In this document: positions 1 to 12,096 of the stretch, one piece after another | How positions within the stretch are numbered: position 1 is the first letter of the stretch | Layout of the letters: every line of letters begins with the position of its first letter | Notes under the pieces: generated by a model | Databases searched by the model: none | What the model was told of the DNA's origin: nothing | The model's input: only the letters and a program-made list of their open reading frames with translations | Translations under genes and position numbers: made by a program | Assembly: GCA_030760725.1 (NCBI GenBank) | Contig: JASWHV010000011.1 | Span: forward strand, 80,887,765 to 80,951,764 | DNA: 64,000 nucleotides | DNA from: Neostapfia colusana | Lineage: Eukaryota > Streptophyta > Magnoliopsida > Poales > Poaceae | Direction: 5' to 3'

Positions 1-207
1 ATGCCACCACCAAGACAGCAACAGCAGCAGCAGACGATACCCCGGGCGTTTCCACCGCCACAACGCGCCCCGGGTTTCCGTCCACCGATCAGCGGGGGAC
101 CGCCCCGTTTCACCTGCTTCACGTGTGGCCAGGCGGGCCACTTCGCGAAGGACTGTCCCCAAGGGCAGCAGAGCAGCGGGCAAGCCCAGTTCCAGGGCGG
201 TGCTTGA
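1..207 (+). CDS. Gag C-terminus (nucleocapsid) of plus-strand Tekay-type Ty3/gypsy element, partial
   Basis: This is the end of a Gag protein, entering from outside the window. It is rich in proline and glutamine and carries an intact CCHC zinc knuckle (C-x2-C-x4-H-x4-C, CFTCGQAGHFAKDC) at about residues 39-52. Such knuckles bind the element's own RNA during packaging. The frame is closed by a single TGA at 205-207, and the same frame reopens at once into protease-pol. The fusion partner therefore lies only one codon away, and a related minus-strand copy (7654-10350) has no stop at the equivalent place. Upstream Gag, primer site and 5' LTR are off-window. Confidence 0.85.
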   Translation: MPPPRQQQQQQTIPRAFPPPQRAPGFRPPISGGPPRFTCFTCGQAGHFAKDCPQGQQSSGQAQFQGGA

Positions 208-3200
208 GGCCGACCTCCGGTGAAGAAGGTTGGTCAACGGACTGGGGGTGTCCGCAACCTCGACAGTGAGGACGCCCCAGAGGGAGACAACGTGCTGGCG
301 GGTACGTTTACTCTCAACAATCAAGCCATCGTCATATTATTTGATTCTGGTGCCACCCACAGCTTTATAAGTGAATCCTATGTGGCTAAACATCAATTTC
401 AAGTCTTCTCAACCGACTGCACTTATATGATATGCTCACCGGGAGGGAAGATTTCAGCTAATATGATAATTCCAAAGGCACCTCTGTGCTTAGGTGGGAA
501 ACTATATCCCACCACCTTGATAATCCTTATGGGACAAAAGATTGATGCAATCTTAGGGATGTCATGGCTACAATACCATGGCGCTGTCCTAGAGGCTCGG
601 ACACGGACGGTTCACTTAAATTCTCCATTCCACCGTCCGCATTCCATGGTGTTAGACACGCCAGTCCGGGAAGTTTTAGCAATTAATAATGCTGAAGCTC
701 TCAAGTTAGAAGACATCCCCGTAGTTCGGGAGTATCCCGACGTGTTCCCGGATGATCTTCCGGGCATGCCACCTGAGCGGGATGTCGAGTTCAAGATCGA
801 GCTCGCACCCGGGACTACGCCCATATCACGGAGACCATACAAGATGGCTCCAAATGAGCTGGCTGAACTGAAAGAACAGCTCAATGATCTGTTGAGCAAG
901 GGTTTCATTAGGCCGAGTTCCTCGCCTTGGCGATGCTCGGCGCTATTCGTGAAGAAGAAGGATGAGACCCTGAGGCTGTGTGTGGATTACCGGCCGCTCA
1001 ACGCCGTCACCATCAGGAATAAGTACCCACTGCCCCGCATCGACATATTGTTTGATCAACTTGTGGGTGCAAGTGTGTTCTCCAAGATGGACCTTCGCTC
1101 TGGATATCACCAGATAAAGATCCGGGCGGAGGATATCCCGAAGACGGCCTTCTCAACGAGAAATGGATTATATGAATATCTCGTCATGTCCTTTGGTCTC
1201 ACAAATGCTCCAGCCCATTTCATGTATCTCATGAACTCGGTGTTCATGCCGGAGCTGGACAAGTTCGTGGTAGTGTTCATCGACGATATCTTGGTTTACT
1301 CCAAGACCGAAGCCGAACATGCCGAACACTTGCGGACCATTCTTCAACGATTGCGAGACCATAAACTCTATGCCAAGTTCAGTAAATGCGAGTTTTGGAT
1401 CAGCCAAGTGCCATTCTTGGGACATATCATCTCAGCTGAAGGCATTGCGGTTGACCCAAGTAAAATAGAGCAAGTGTTGAAATGGAAAGCTCCCACTTCA
1501 GTTCATGAAGTCAGAAGCTTCCTCGGGTTAGCGGGATACTACCGGAGATTCATTCCAAGCTTCTCCAAGCTCGCTAAGCCGATGACAGAGTTGCTGAAGA
1601 AAGGGACGAAATATGTTTGGAACACGGCGTGTGAAGGAGCCTTCCAAGCATTGGTGAAGCATCTCACAACAGCCCCGGTCTTAGCTCAGCCGGATACAAC
1701 AAAGCCCTTCGACGTGTATTGTGACGCGTCCGGTATTGGGCTTGGCTGCGTGTTGATGCAGGAGGGACGTGTGGTCGCTTATGGCTCACGCCAACTCCGG
1801 AACCATGAGCAGCATTATCCTACTCATGACCTGGAGCTTGCTGTAGTGGTTTTGGCGTTGAAAATGTGGAGGCACTATCTCCTGGGGAATTTGGTGCATC
1901 TCTACACCGACCACAAGAGCTTGAAATATATTTTCACCCAGAAGGAGCTGAACATGAGGCAAAGGAGGTGGTTAGAGCTAATCAAAGATTATGAGATTGA
2001 GATCCATTACCACCCCGGCAAGGCGAATGTGGTTGCCGACGCGCTGAGTCGGAAATCACATGTCCATCACCTCACCATTACACCGGTGGAGGAGGAAGAG
2101 CCAAGTTTATACTTGGTTCCTTATGGATCGCTGTACAACCTTGCCCTCATCCCTACTATTAGGGAGGACATCATTGCTGCTCAGAAAAATGATAAAGGCA
2201 TGGCACATCTCCGGAGACGGATAGACAATGGAGAGATCAAATGTTTCCGGAAAGATGATGAGGGGACGCTATGGTTCAACAACCGCATAGTCGTACCCCG
2301 GGACATGGAACTGAGGAAGAAAATCCTCGACGAAGCCCACTTGTCTAAATACTCCATTCATCCAGGCAGCAACAAAATGTACCAAGATTTGAAAAAGAAA
2401 TTTTGGTGGACACGGATGAAGCGGGAGGTAGCGAAGTACGTATCCGAATGTGATACGTGCCGACGAGTGAAGGCTGATCACATGAAGAAATCAGGGCTGT
2501 TGCAACCCCTGAAGATCCCGGCATGGAAATGGGAAGATGTGAGCATGGATTTCATTGTGGGATTACCCCTAACAGCCAACAAGCATGATTCCATATGGGT
2601 AATCGTTGATCGGTTAACCAAGACGGCTCACTTCATCCCGGTAAATACACGTTACAGTGCCGGCAAATATGCGGAGCTATACATAGCGAAGATTCTATGC
2701 CTATACGGGGTACCCAAGACCATTGTCTCAGATCGAGGTGCATTATTTGTACCTCGCTTTTGGGAGCAGCTACACGCTGCATTGGGTACTAAGTTGATCA
2801 GGAGCTCCGCTTATCACCCTCAAACAGATGGCCAGACAGAGAGGGTGAATCAAGTTCTGGAAGACATGTTGAGAGCATGTGCCATCCACCATGGTAGGAA
2901 CTGGGATGATCACCTACCATTGGCGGAGTTCTCGTACAACAACGGCTATCAGGCGAGTATCAAGATGGCACCCTACGAAGCTCTCTACGGTCGTAAATGC
3001 CGCACCCCACTAAATTGGTGCGAGTCCGGTGAAAGGGTCACATTCGGGGTTGATGTGGTGAACGATGCCGAAGAGCGCGTTCGTACCATTCAAGCCAATT
3101 TGAAGGCCGCTCAATCCCGACAGAAGAGCTACGCTGATAAGAGGCGTAGACCGTTGCACTTTGACGTTGGGGAACATGTGTACCTCCGCGTGTCTCCAAT

Positions 3201-3597
3201 GAAGGGCGTGCACCGGTTCGGTGTGAAGGGGAAGCTCGCTCCCCGTTTCATTGGACCCTATGCTATCACCGAGAAGTGCGGACCAGCGGCGTATCGATTG
3301 GAACTACCGGCATCTCTTGCGGGTGTCCATGATGTTTTCCATGTTTCGCAACTGCGAAAATGTTTGAAGCATACAGCTGCTGTTCCTACCGAAGACATCG
3401 GCGAATTGAAACCGGATTTAACATATGATGAGTATCCGGTGGCCATTCTTGATGAGAAAGCCCGAACCACGCGTAGCAGAACGTTGTGGTTCTACAAAAT
3501 ACTCTGGAGTAACCACACCGCCGAAGAAGCGACGTGGGAGAGCGAGGAGTTCCTTCGCTCAAATTACCCGGAGTTCATGGCTTCTCAACGCGGGTAA
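208..3597 (+). CDS. Pol polyprotein (PR-RT-RNaseH-IN-chromodomain), Tekay-type chromovirus, intact frame
   Basis: About 1,125 residues are open. Counting from codon 220-222, the order is: aspartic protease (DSGATHSFI, about 42-50), reverse transcriptase with FIDDILVYS (about 353-361), RNase H (DVYCDASG, about 498), integrase with an HHCC-type zinc region (about 700-750), and a DDE core (MDF near 776, SDRG, GQTERVNQ). A C-terminal chromodomain-like end follows (VAILDEKARTTRSR, then an ATWE-type stretch). Catalytic residues in PR, RT, RNase H and IN look present. The protein copies element RNA and inserts the cDNA; the chromodomain normally guides insertion to chromatin. No ATG opens this frame: it starts after the TGA at 205-207, so it is probably made as a Gag-Pol fusion. 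The polypurine tract and 3' LTR follow directly. Lineage (Tekay/Del) is inferred from the chromodomain and sequence style. Confidence 0.9.
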   Translation, partial: GRPPVKKVGQRTGGVRNLDSEDAPEGDNVLAGTFTLNNQAIVILFDSGATHSFISESYVAKHQFQVFSTDCTYMICSPGGKISANMIIPKAPLCLGGKLYPTTLIILMGQKIDAILGMSWLQYHGAVLEARTRTVHLNSPFHRPHSMVLDTPVREVLAINNAEALKLEDIPVVREYPDVFPDDLPGMPPERDVEFKIELAPGTTPISRRPYKMAPNELAELKEQLNDLLSKGFIRPSSSPWRCSALFVKKKDETLRLCVDYRPLNAVTIRNKYPLPRIDILFDQLVGASVFSKMDLRSGYHQIKIRAEDIPKTAFSTRNGLYEYLVMSFGLTNAPAHFMYLMNSVFMPELDKFVVVFIDDILVYSKTEAEHAEHLRTILQRLRDHKLYAKFSKCEFWISQVPFLGHIISAEGIAVDPSKIEQVLKWKAPTSVHEVRSFLGLAGYYRRFIPSFSKLAKPMTELLKKGTKYVWNTACEGAFQALVKHLTTAPVLAQPDTTKPFDVYCDASGIGLGCVLMQEGRVVAYGSRQLRNHEQHYPTHDLELAVVVLALKMWRHYLLGNLVHLYTDHKSLKYIFTQKELNMRQRRWLELIKDYEIEIHYHPGKANVVADALSRKSHVHHLTITPVEEEEPSLYLVPYGSLYNLALIPTIREDIIAAQKNDKGMAHLRRRIDNGEIKCFRKDDEGTLWFNNRIVVPRDMELRKKILDEAHLSKYSIHPGSNKMYQDLKKKFWWTRMKREVAKYVSECDTCRRVKADHMKKSGLLQPLKIPAWKWEDVSMDFIVGLPLTANKHDSIWVIVDRLTKTAHFIPVNTRYSAGKYAELYIAKILCLYGVPKTIVSDRGALFVPRFWEQLHAALGTKLIRSSAYHPQTDGQTERVNQVLEDMLRACAIHHGRNWDDHLPLAEFSYNNGYQASIKMAPYEALYGRKCRTPLNWCESGERVTFGVDVVNDAEERVRTIQANLKAAQSRQKSYADKRRRPLHFDVGEHVYLRVSPMKGVHRFGVKGKLAPRFIGPYAITEKCGPAAYRLELPASLAGVHDVFHVSQLRKCLKHTAAVPTEDIGELKPDLTYDEYPVAILDEKARTTRSRTLWFYKILWSNHTAEEATWESEEFLRSNYPEFMASQRG

Positions 3598-3650
3598 GTC
3601 CCTATTACATCATTATCTCTTCTTTTGTAATCTCGGGACGAGATTCTTTT

Positions 3651-3663
3651 AAGGGGGGAGGGA
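3651..3663 (+). other. Polypurine tract of plus-strand Tekay element
   Basis: A purine run (AAGGGGGGAGGGA) sits directly before the TG that opens the 3' LTR at 3664. It is the plus-strand DNA primer of reverse transcription. Confidence 0.85.
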
Positions 3664-6600
3664 TGTAAAAGCCCAAGAAGAGGGACTTGCAAAAACTTTT
3701 CTTCACCTCACAACACCACAGTTTTTATTGTGAACACCATAGGAAATGTTGTGAAGAGCAAGTAACCTCCATCAAAAGAATGATTAGAGGGGAAGCCTTC
3801 ACTTTCACAATGTAGGGTTTCTACACATGAGCATGAGAGGTTGAGCTCACCCCTAGGATTTAAAAAGTATTGGGAAGGTTCAGTCCAAAGCTCATGCAAA
3901 TTCAACAATTTTTGAGGCACTTTTGGGTTATTTCAAAAAGAGGCCAATTTGAATGTAAATTCAAATTGCAGCAACTTTCATCATCCAAATTCAAAAGTTA
4001 GCTCCATATCTATACTCAGCACATTTTTCTGAGTAAGCTCACCAATTTTCATCCCCATTGGAGCTCATCTTGTCAAGAGCTAAATTTGCAAGAATTCAAA
4101 ACTAAATTTGAATTTCAGTTTAAATATGAAGCACATTTAACCAAACAAATTTTGAATTTGAGAATTCAAATTCAAACAAAGACTTGGGAGCTAAGTCTCA
4201 CATTAAATTGTGAGTAGCTGGTGGGATAATTAACAAAAACAGAAAAGAAATATTAGGGAAAAAGAAGAAAGGGGGAGGCCCACAGGTCAGTGGCACACAT
4301 GAGGGGCAGTCGGTTGCTGCAGCCGACCCCGACTTCGCGCGCAAGCCAGGGAACGGCGGCGAGCCACCGAGGCAGCAATCGGCCACCTCACGGTGCCAAA
4401 CCGCGGCTTAAAGGCCAGCGCACAGCCCACGCCGCCTTCCTCCTGCTTTCCAGACGAGAACCCCCCCTACCAAGCTCCTTCCTCGTTTCCGCGCGAGCAC
4501 AGAAACGCCGCCCTCTCTGATCGCCGGCGTCCGGCCAGCACAGGCGCGCTCATGCCCGACGAGCCACACAAGAAAGGACCGCCTTAAGGTGCTGATTCTT
4601 CTAGTCCCTACCGTTCTTCATTTCATGGGCTGTCGAGGGAGTATTTCGCCGGGAAAGCTTCGGGTGTCTTGAGACCGAGCTCCCACAAAATCCCAAAATT
4701 CGTGGGGGTTAGCTCATCACCGGGCAAACCGAGTCATGCACACGTTCTATACACGGCCACGACCACCTAGGATCGAAAACCAGTAAAAACCGTGGGCTAG
4801 GTTTACGGTTCTTTGAAGTTTTCTGAAGCACAGCCGATATCCGGCCTAGGTCGCCGGTGAGGTCGTAGTTACCGCCGTTTTCACGGGGATCGGTGTCCAT
4901 GTCCGTGACCAGAAGGTGTCAGCGGAGATCCCCGAGCAAACCGCATCGAAAAAGGTGCGTGGGATGCCGAGTTGGACGTCGCCGGTGAGCTCCCGGCCGC
5001 TGTTGCCGTCGGGAGCACTGTTCCGGTGGTTGCCAAGTTCTGGGGAGGGCACCACCGTGTTCCTCAGGCCGAGATAGGCACTGGCGGCGAGATTCAGCAA
5101 GCTCCGAGGACCGGAACCCGTCTCCGGCGAGAGCTCCGGCGAGCTTGGCGGCGGGGTCGCGCGGGTGGCCGGAGGAGGACGAAGGGGTAGGCCCCACGCG
5201 TCAGCGGCTGGAGATAAATGAGTGGGATTCTCTGTGGTCCAGGATCCAGTGCGGCCGCGCGGGAAGTAGTTTGTGGCCCCGTGTGGCTCGGCTCCAGCGG
5301 TCGACACGTGTACGTGGACCCATCCGCAGGATTTAAACATTTTTGGAATTTCCAGTTTAGTGCAAACTTTAGAGCTCCATAACTTCTGCTAGAAAGCTCC
5401 AAATTTAGTGATTCAAATTGGGTTGGATTCATCTTGCCTAGCTCTGTCCAGATATACAACCCAATTTGTATGAAACCCATTAATTAATTCTGGAAAATTC
5501 TTTAAATCTTTTCAGCAAAAGAATTTTAGAGGGAGTTTGGTTCATCCAAAAATCCCCAAATTTTGCCAGAATGTTCTTTAGGGCATTAGTAAACCCCTGT
5601 AAAAGTTTCATACCAGTTGGAGTTGATTTGGTCAGAGGAATTCAAATTGGAAGGTGCTGTGTTCATTTGAATGCAGAAACATTTTCAGAGAATTTCCAAA
5701 ACTTGGAAATTCAATTCTGGGCAAACCTTAACTCCAAAAATGCTAGGAAAGTTCATGCAAACTCTATGGGCTCTAATTGAAATTGTAGTACATTAAGTTG
5801 AGCATGAACAGGGGTATTACCTCAGAATGAATTCTTCCTTGCTGATTTGCCAAGAGAATTATTCTGAGCAAACCACTCCATGAAAAGTGCTAATGTTTGG
5901 TCCAGAGAGTTTTCTTGTGACAAGGAACTCACAAAAAAATTCTCAGCTCCATTGGAGCTCTAGATCACCCCTGTCCTGTTTAACCACTTAAGGGCTTAAT
6001 ATGGAAAAGGGGGAAAACCACTTAGCATTTAACCCTGTGATTAAGTCCAAGCCAAACCACCAACACCAGTTCATCTTTAAATTCTTAAACAATGTTCCAG
6101 GTGTTAGAGGCTGGTTATTAGAACTAATAGTAGAAGTCTTACTCTAAAACTCACATTTGCATCTAAATTAACATGTAGTATTTCATTAACGTGTAGCCGT
6201 TGAAGAAGAGACTCCGGAAGTGCTGGACTTCCTTCTTCCGGACGAGGAACTAACTACCGACCAGCAGCAACAAGGCAAGCCCCGGTTTGCATTAACCTTT
6301 TTATAAATCTTACTTTGTCTACATGTGTCATATGAAGTATGTATGTGCATTAGGTATAGGATGAATGAAACCCCACTTGCATAACCAAAGGTTCCTAAAT
6401 GAGTGAGGGTAGTGTCAAGGACCTCGAGTAGACAGGCTATGCTTAATGAGTCATAGGACTTCGGTACAAGTCGAGTAGTTGGAATCTACTCGCGAGATAG
6501 GCATTGGGACATACGGGTTCGGTTGAGTGATGAGAGATCACTTTAGTAATAAAAATGAGACTAGGCAGGGGCTAGGGCGCAGCAAGAGTGAGTCTTGTGT

Positions 6601-7653
6601 GCGCAGCCCTGCCCGTGTCGATTGAGGACCGATCCGTGTGCGGCCCTGCTGAACAAGTATTGAACGTACCGAAGGCATATCGGATATATGGGCCCCGGTA
6701 AACCGATGTAGCCTAAACCTCCGGGCGTCGAGGCATAGCACACCGATTTATAGGTGTAGGTTGAGGGCAGCAAGGTGGAAATCTGCCAACGGGCATAGAG
6801 AGATGCTCCGTGTGGGGAACCTCCTGCTCGTTTCGGTGCGACCGGTTCGACGTTTGGGCTGTTGGGTGAAAGGTTGTCCCGTACGACATCGAGTGAGCGT
6901 GCTGTACAGCTCCACGGATGGGCGTACGTGACGTGCTCTTTGGGTTTCCCTGCAGGTGTATATCGAGTCGATTCGCCGTCCCTCGCGGTGACGAGTACCG
7001 CTTGTTCACTGCGTCGTAACGTAGACTAATGGATGCAATATGTTGATTCAATGATGCTGATTGATATAATTGTATTGCTACATGTGTGCCACCAAATACT
7101 GCTTACTAAATTTCAGATTTCATGAACTGTTAACTTGTTGCTAAAAGATGAACTAAGGATGAACTTGTAGGTGTGTCCTTTTGCTGAAATGTTACTATCC
7201 TATGTCCATTGTACCCCTCATGTAGAGTTTCATGCTTAGGTGAGTCGGTTAAGCCTTGCTGAGCCTTTGTGCTCACGGTTGCTGCTTAAGTGTTTTTCAG
7301 GTGAGGAGCCACCCACGGACTCGGGGTACGAGTCCACCGGCGAGGGTTACCCTCCGTCGGGGACCACGGCTGAGTGGGAGCCGTACACGCCGCGCTGAGC
7401 TGAGGAGTGCAGCTAGTGTGGGTTGTCCTAGGGCTGGGCAACCAACTTTTGCTAAATAGGCGGGCGTGAGTTGTATAGTGTAGACTTCCGCTGTGTAATA
7501 TAAACAATAGTGTAACTGAAGTTTGTACCTGTTTGTACAGTTTCAGTTGTTTCCCATGTAATATAATATGTTCTTATGACGTGTGCTGTCGGGTGTCGCA
7601 TCGCGCGGCACCACCCTCTGCGATCCTGGATGAGCGGATTCCGGTCCGCCACA
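3664..7653 (+). mobile_element. 3' LTR of plus-strand Tekay element (about 3,990 bp)
   Basis: The LTR opens with TGTAAAAG right after the polypurine tract and closes with CCGCCACA, where the sequence re-enters a minus-strand RNase H gene. The whole of it matches, in reverse orientation and with divergence, the LTR at 12097-15921: both start TGTAAAAG, both share the block around 5920-5960 versus 13840-13900, and both end with a GTGTGCTGT...GGCACCACC block. It holds no gene. ORFs within it, such as those at 4846-5480 and 6713-7051, are chance frames. The left copy of this LTR and the left target duplication are off-window; the right flank begins ATTTG. Confidence 0.85.
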
Positions 7654-10550
7654 ATTTGCCTTGCCCAGATGGTAATGAATTTCAATCTCATAGTCCTTGA
7701 TCAGCTCCAACCATCGCCGTTGCCGCATATTTAACTCCTTTTGAGTGAATATGTACTTCAAGCTTTTGTGGTCGGTGTAGAGATGAACCAGATTTCCCAA
7801 TAGGTAATGTCTCCACATCTTTAAAGCTAGTACCACGGCAGCAAGCTCGAGATCATGAGTTGGATAATGTTGCTCATGATTCCGTAATTGCCGTGATCCA
7901 TATGCGACCACGCGTCCTCCTTGCATGAGTACACAACCAAGCCCGACGCCAGATGCATCACAATAAACATCAAAAGGCTTGGTTGTATCCGGTTGCGCTA
8001 GAACCGGGGCTGTTGTGAGGTGTTTCACCAACGCTTGAAAAGCTTCCTCACATGGCTTGCTCCAATCATACTTGGTGCCCTTTTTCAGTAGCTCCGTCAT
8101 AGGTTTGGAGATTTTTGAGAAGCTCGGGATGAACCTCCGATAATATCCCGCCAAACCCAAGAAGCTACGAACTTCATGGACTGATGTTGGAGACTTCCAC
8201 TTCAACACTTGTTCAATCTTGCTTGGATCAACAGCAATGCCTTCTGCTGAAATAATGTGCCCAAGAAATGGCACTTGGTTGATCCAGAATTCACATTTAC
8301 TAAACTTTGCATAGAGCTTGTGATCTCTCAGTCGTTGGAGCACAATATGCAAATGTTTAGCGTGTTCCTCTTCAGATTTGGAGTAGACCAAGATGTCATC
8401 GATGAATACTATGACGAACTGATCCAGCTCCGGCATGAACACCGAGTTCATAAGGTACATAAAGTGGGCCGGAGCATTGGTCAACCCAAATGACATGACA
8501 AGATATTCATAGAGCCCATATCTTGTCGAGAATGCTGTTTTTGGGACATCTTCCGCGCGAATCTTGATTTGATGATATCCCGACCTTAAGTCCATCTTGG
8601 AGAAGTCTTTAGCACCCACTAGCTGATCAAAAAGAATATCAATTCTTGGTAGTGGATACTTGTTCTTTATGGTCACAGCATTTAAAGGACGATAATCGAC
8701 ACATAGCCTCAGCGTCTCATCCTTCTTCCTCACAAATAAAGCTGAGCAACCCCATGGTGATGAACTTGGACGAATAAACCCCTTGTCCATTAGATCCTTG
8801 AGTTGCTCCTTCAGCTCGGCTAATTTGTTCGGAGCCATTTTGTATGGTCTCCGAGAGATTGGCGTAGTTCCCAGCATCAATTCTATTTTGAATTCCACCT
8901 CGCGCTCAGGTGGTAAGCCTGGAAGATCTTCGGGAAACACGTCCGGATATTCACGGACTACCGGAATGTCTTCTAACTTGCACGCCTCGGCATTACATAC
9001 TTCCGGTTCTTTAGAAATCGCTTCGCCGAGGTACAATGTTTGACGTCCGTGAAGTGGAGAGTCCAAGTGAACACTCCTGTTCTCGATGTCCAGAACAGCC
9101 TTATGGAAGGTCAGCCACGATATTCCCAATATGGCATTGATTCCCTGGTCTTCGAGAATGATGAGGGTGGTAGGATAAATTTTTCCACCCAAGCAAAGTG
9201 GTGCTCGAGAAACGACTTCATTAGTTGAGATGTCTCCACCTGGCGAATGAATAAGGTAAGAACCTTTTGTGACAGTTGTGGAGATCTGATCCCGGATCAC
9301 CGTTGCCCTGCGAATGAAGTTATGTGTCGCACCAGAGTCGAATAAAATGACAACCGGCTTGTCATTTAAGGTGAACCTGCCGGCAAGAACAGGTCCTCCC
9401 TTTGGCAGATCATCGACTGACACATAATTGACTGTTCCCACTTTGGACATAGCTTTTCTTGGCTGTCCAAGATCACTCTGTTGAACTGGACCCGCAGACC
9501 CATTGTTGCTGCTCGGTTCAGTTGCTTCATTGACCTTAAGATCATTGTCAAGCTGAAGTGGGACAGCACCTTGCTCGGCTGAGAAATCACCTTGTTCATC
9601 TTCAACCTCTTGAGGGAAAAAGTATTCTGGTGCACCTTGTTGATACTGAGGTGCATAAGAAATAAGTTGCTGCTGCGGTGGAGGTGAATAAGACCTCTGT
9701 GGAGTAGAAGAGTCGTCACACTCCCAGAATGATTGCACCTCTTGTGGAATCTCCCGACCGGAAGGTGAACGAATTACCAACCGATACTTCTGAGGTAGAC
9801 GATTTTCTTCATCTTGTGATGAGTCCCTCTCCCTCTTTTCCTTGAGGTAGAGGTTGGAATAATATTCTTGAGCGATAGCACAGCTCACAAACTTATCAAA
9901 ATTCTCTTGGCTAACTTGAGCCAATTCACATCGCAGCCTAGCAGTCAGCCCTCGGTAGAAATGATAACCTTTCATGGCTGGTGATTTCACATAGTCAGGG
10001 ACATATTGAGCTAAGCGATTGAATTCCTTCGCATACTCAATAACACTCATGTCCCCTTGCTTCAGACTCCAGAACTCATCCAGACTGGTTTGCATTATGC
10101 CCGCAGGGATGAAACGAGCACGAAATGCAGCCTGGAACTCCGCCCATATGACACGATGCCCTACTGGTTGGACAGCAAGGTACTCTGCCCACCATGCTCC
10201 AGCAAAGCCGTGAAGCTGCTGAGCGGCATATAGAGTCTTCGAGAATTCATCACATTGGATCAACCCAAACTTGGACTCAATGACACGTAACCAGTGATTT
10301 GCTTCACAATGGTCAACCGCCTCGGAGAATACCGGCGGTTGTGTTGCCAAGAAATCCAGATACGTGCTCTGGGTTGGTATGTGATGTTTAGCTTCGCGAT
10401 CATGCCTTGCTGAACTAGAGTTTGGAGAGTTTCATTCATCTTCGCCATAATTACAGCCAATCCGGTTGGTGATGGCCCTTGTGATGAAGTCGAGTCATTC
10501 CCACCTCGACTTGAACCTCCAAGCTCCATTTGAGAATATGTACGTACCAT
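7654..10550 (-). pseudogene. Gag-PR-RT-RNaseH of minus-strand Tekay-type element, cut in RNase H by the plus-strand element
   Basis: Gag starts at 10550 (MVRTYSQMELGG). A frameshift near 10350 leads to the long frame carrying Gag core, protease (DSGATHNFI, near 9331-9351), RT (FIDDILVYS, near 8384-8410) and RNase H (DVYCDASG). The frame runs past GKAN at 7654 into LTR sequence of the plus-strand element, so integrase and chromodomain lie off-window to the left. RT and RNase H are almost residue-for-residue the same as in the plus-strand element; the Gag tail and protease are more divergent. There is no CCHC knuckle between Gag and protease: a Q/P/S-rich stretch and a short acidic stretch take its place. 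Gag and Pol are one uninterrupted frame here, which suggests the stop at 205-207 in the relative is secondary. Confidence 0.88.
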
Positions 10551-12081
10551 ACTGCACGAAACAAAATTTTGAGTCCATCAAAATTCTATCTCAGTAGTAA
10601 GTAAAGATAAGTAAAACATGAACATGTCATGAACTTTATGAAAGCATAACCACATTCATGTTTAAACAAATCTTATGTACGCTAAGCTAATTAGCGGGAC
10701 TACCCTGACCAGCTCACACAAACTCCAAATTTTACTCAAGTTATCAACGGATTCTTGACTTGAGTTCAACACCAAAGTTTTAGTAAACTTCAGTATCTTT
10801 CCAATGAGTACTTATAGGCTTCTTAAAGATTTTTCTACAGGAAGTTATTGCTTAAAAACAGAAAGGTCCAGAGAGGTTTTTGCTACTGTCCTGGTTTGAA
10901 CAGTTTGCCTTCAACTGGGCTTTTCACCAATTTAACATGTGATTCTGCTCTGGAGGTCTACAAATAAATTGTAGAGCACTTGAAAATCTTTCCATAACTG
11001 TATCATACACCTTAATTGGTTAAATATACTCAGAGTTTTGCTCTGTCAAAGTCCAGCAAACATTTCTGCCAGAAACAGAGCACTCTGTTTTCGAAAACTT
11101 TGACACCTAGTTATACCCTCATTTGAATCTTAGCTCAAAATAAGAGTTCAATAACTAATACTTGTTTCAAACTTCCATTTTTAGTTGCAAGTTAATTCAT
11201 GAATCATTTCTTCAAAGGGAAGAGGTTCAGATGTTTAGTACGGTGTCGATGCACCGTAAGAACATGTCGGTACTACGTTGCCTCACCAAAAGAAAATCCA
11301 ACCCGGATTATACCGGCATATACGTATTATTAGTGGCACTAGGACGGTCTCTCGCACACGTGTACTACAGGGGATACGTACGTGGTTAGTACCTGCAGAA
11401 GATCACTCAATAGTGGTGCACTCAAAGGTTGTTTCATTTCAGGCAGTTCTATAATTGAAAGTAAATACAAACGCCCATATCATTGTCATACGGCCGTCCT
11501 TGAGTTAAGTCACGTCTCAAGGTACGCGATCGTGTTTCAACACCACACGACGGGGAACCCGAGTATGTCATGAACGGGTCGTCACAATTGGGAATGTTAT
11601 CAACCCAACGGATACCACCTACTGCCCTGCAGGGCACGCCGATGGCAAGCGCTGCATATGTCCTCCTGGGCTACTTCCAGACGAACACACTATCGCGTTA
11701 CTGACCACACGATGGGGTCTCCACTTACTTGCCTAATGCACGCTAGGGATCAGCGTTTCATATGAACTCAGGAACATGAAGAGTCCAATAGTTTCATATT
11801 AACATCTCACACCAAGCTGTGAGATCTAACCCTGAACCACTTTCCTCGTCAGGGGAGCTAACCGAAATTGAACCGCTTTCGGTGGCGTTCCTTACCATTC
11901 TTACCTGAACGTAGGTGCGTCGTTATATAATGAAAGTTCAGAATTAAAACACATATGTTAGTCTTGCCACTTTAAGTAACTATACTACTATAGTCCTTAT
12001 GTGGGTCTAATACCGTTTCCCCACCGTATCCTAAGGTTTTGTCATAATACCATCCTTATTCCGTGTGCTATTACCAATGCG
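10551..12081 (-). other. Leader between primer site and gag of minus-strand Tekay element
   Basis: About 1.5 kb of non-coding sequence lies between the primer-binding site and the Gag start. No conserved frame is seen. The section at 11220-11760 looks like unrelated, more GC-balanced sequence than the AT-rich start, but I could not identify it. Confidence 0.55.
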
Positions 12082-12093
12082 GCTCTGATACCA
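12082..12093 (-). other. Primer-binding site (initiator Met tRNA) of minus-strand Tekay element
   Basis: The minus strand reads TGGTATCAGAGC, the usual plant site complementary to the 3' end of initiator tRNA-Met, immediately inside the 5' LTR. Confidence 0.9.
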
Positions 12094-12096
12094 TGC

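Noticed and set aside
612..908. Minus-strand ORFs within Pol (612-908, 1168-1425, 2269-2481, 3010-3213, 3258-3470)
   Set aside because: Shadows of the intact plus-strand Pol frame.
4846..5480. Minus-strand ORFs of 128 and 164 residues in the plus Tekay LTR
   Set aside because: GC-rich portion of an LTR. The frames are not kept in the homologous LTR at 12097-15921.
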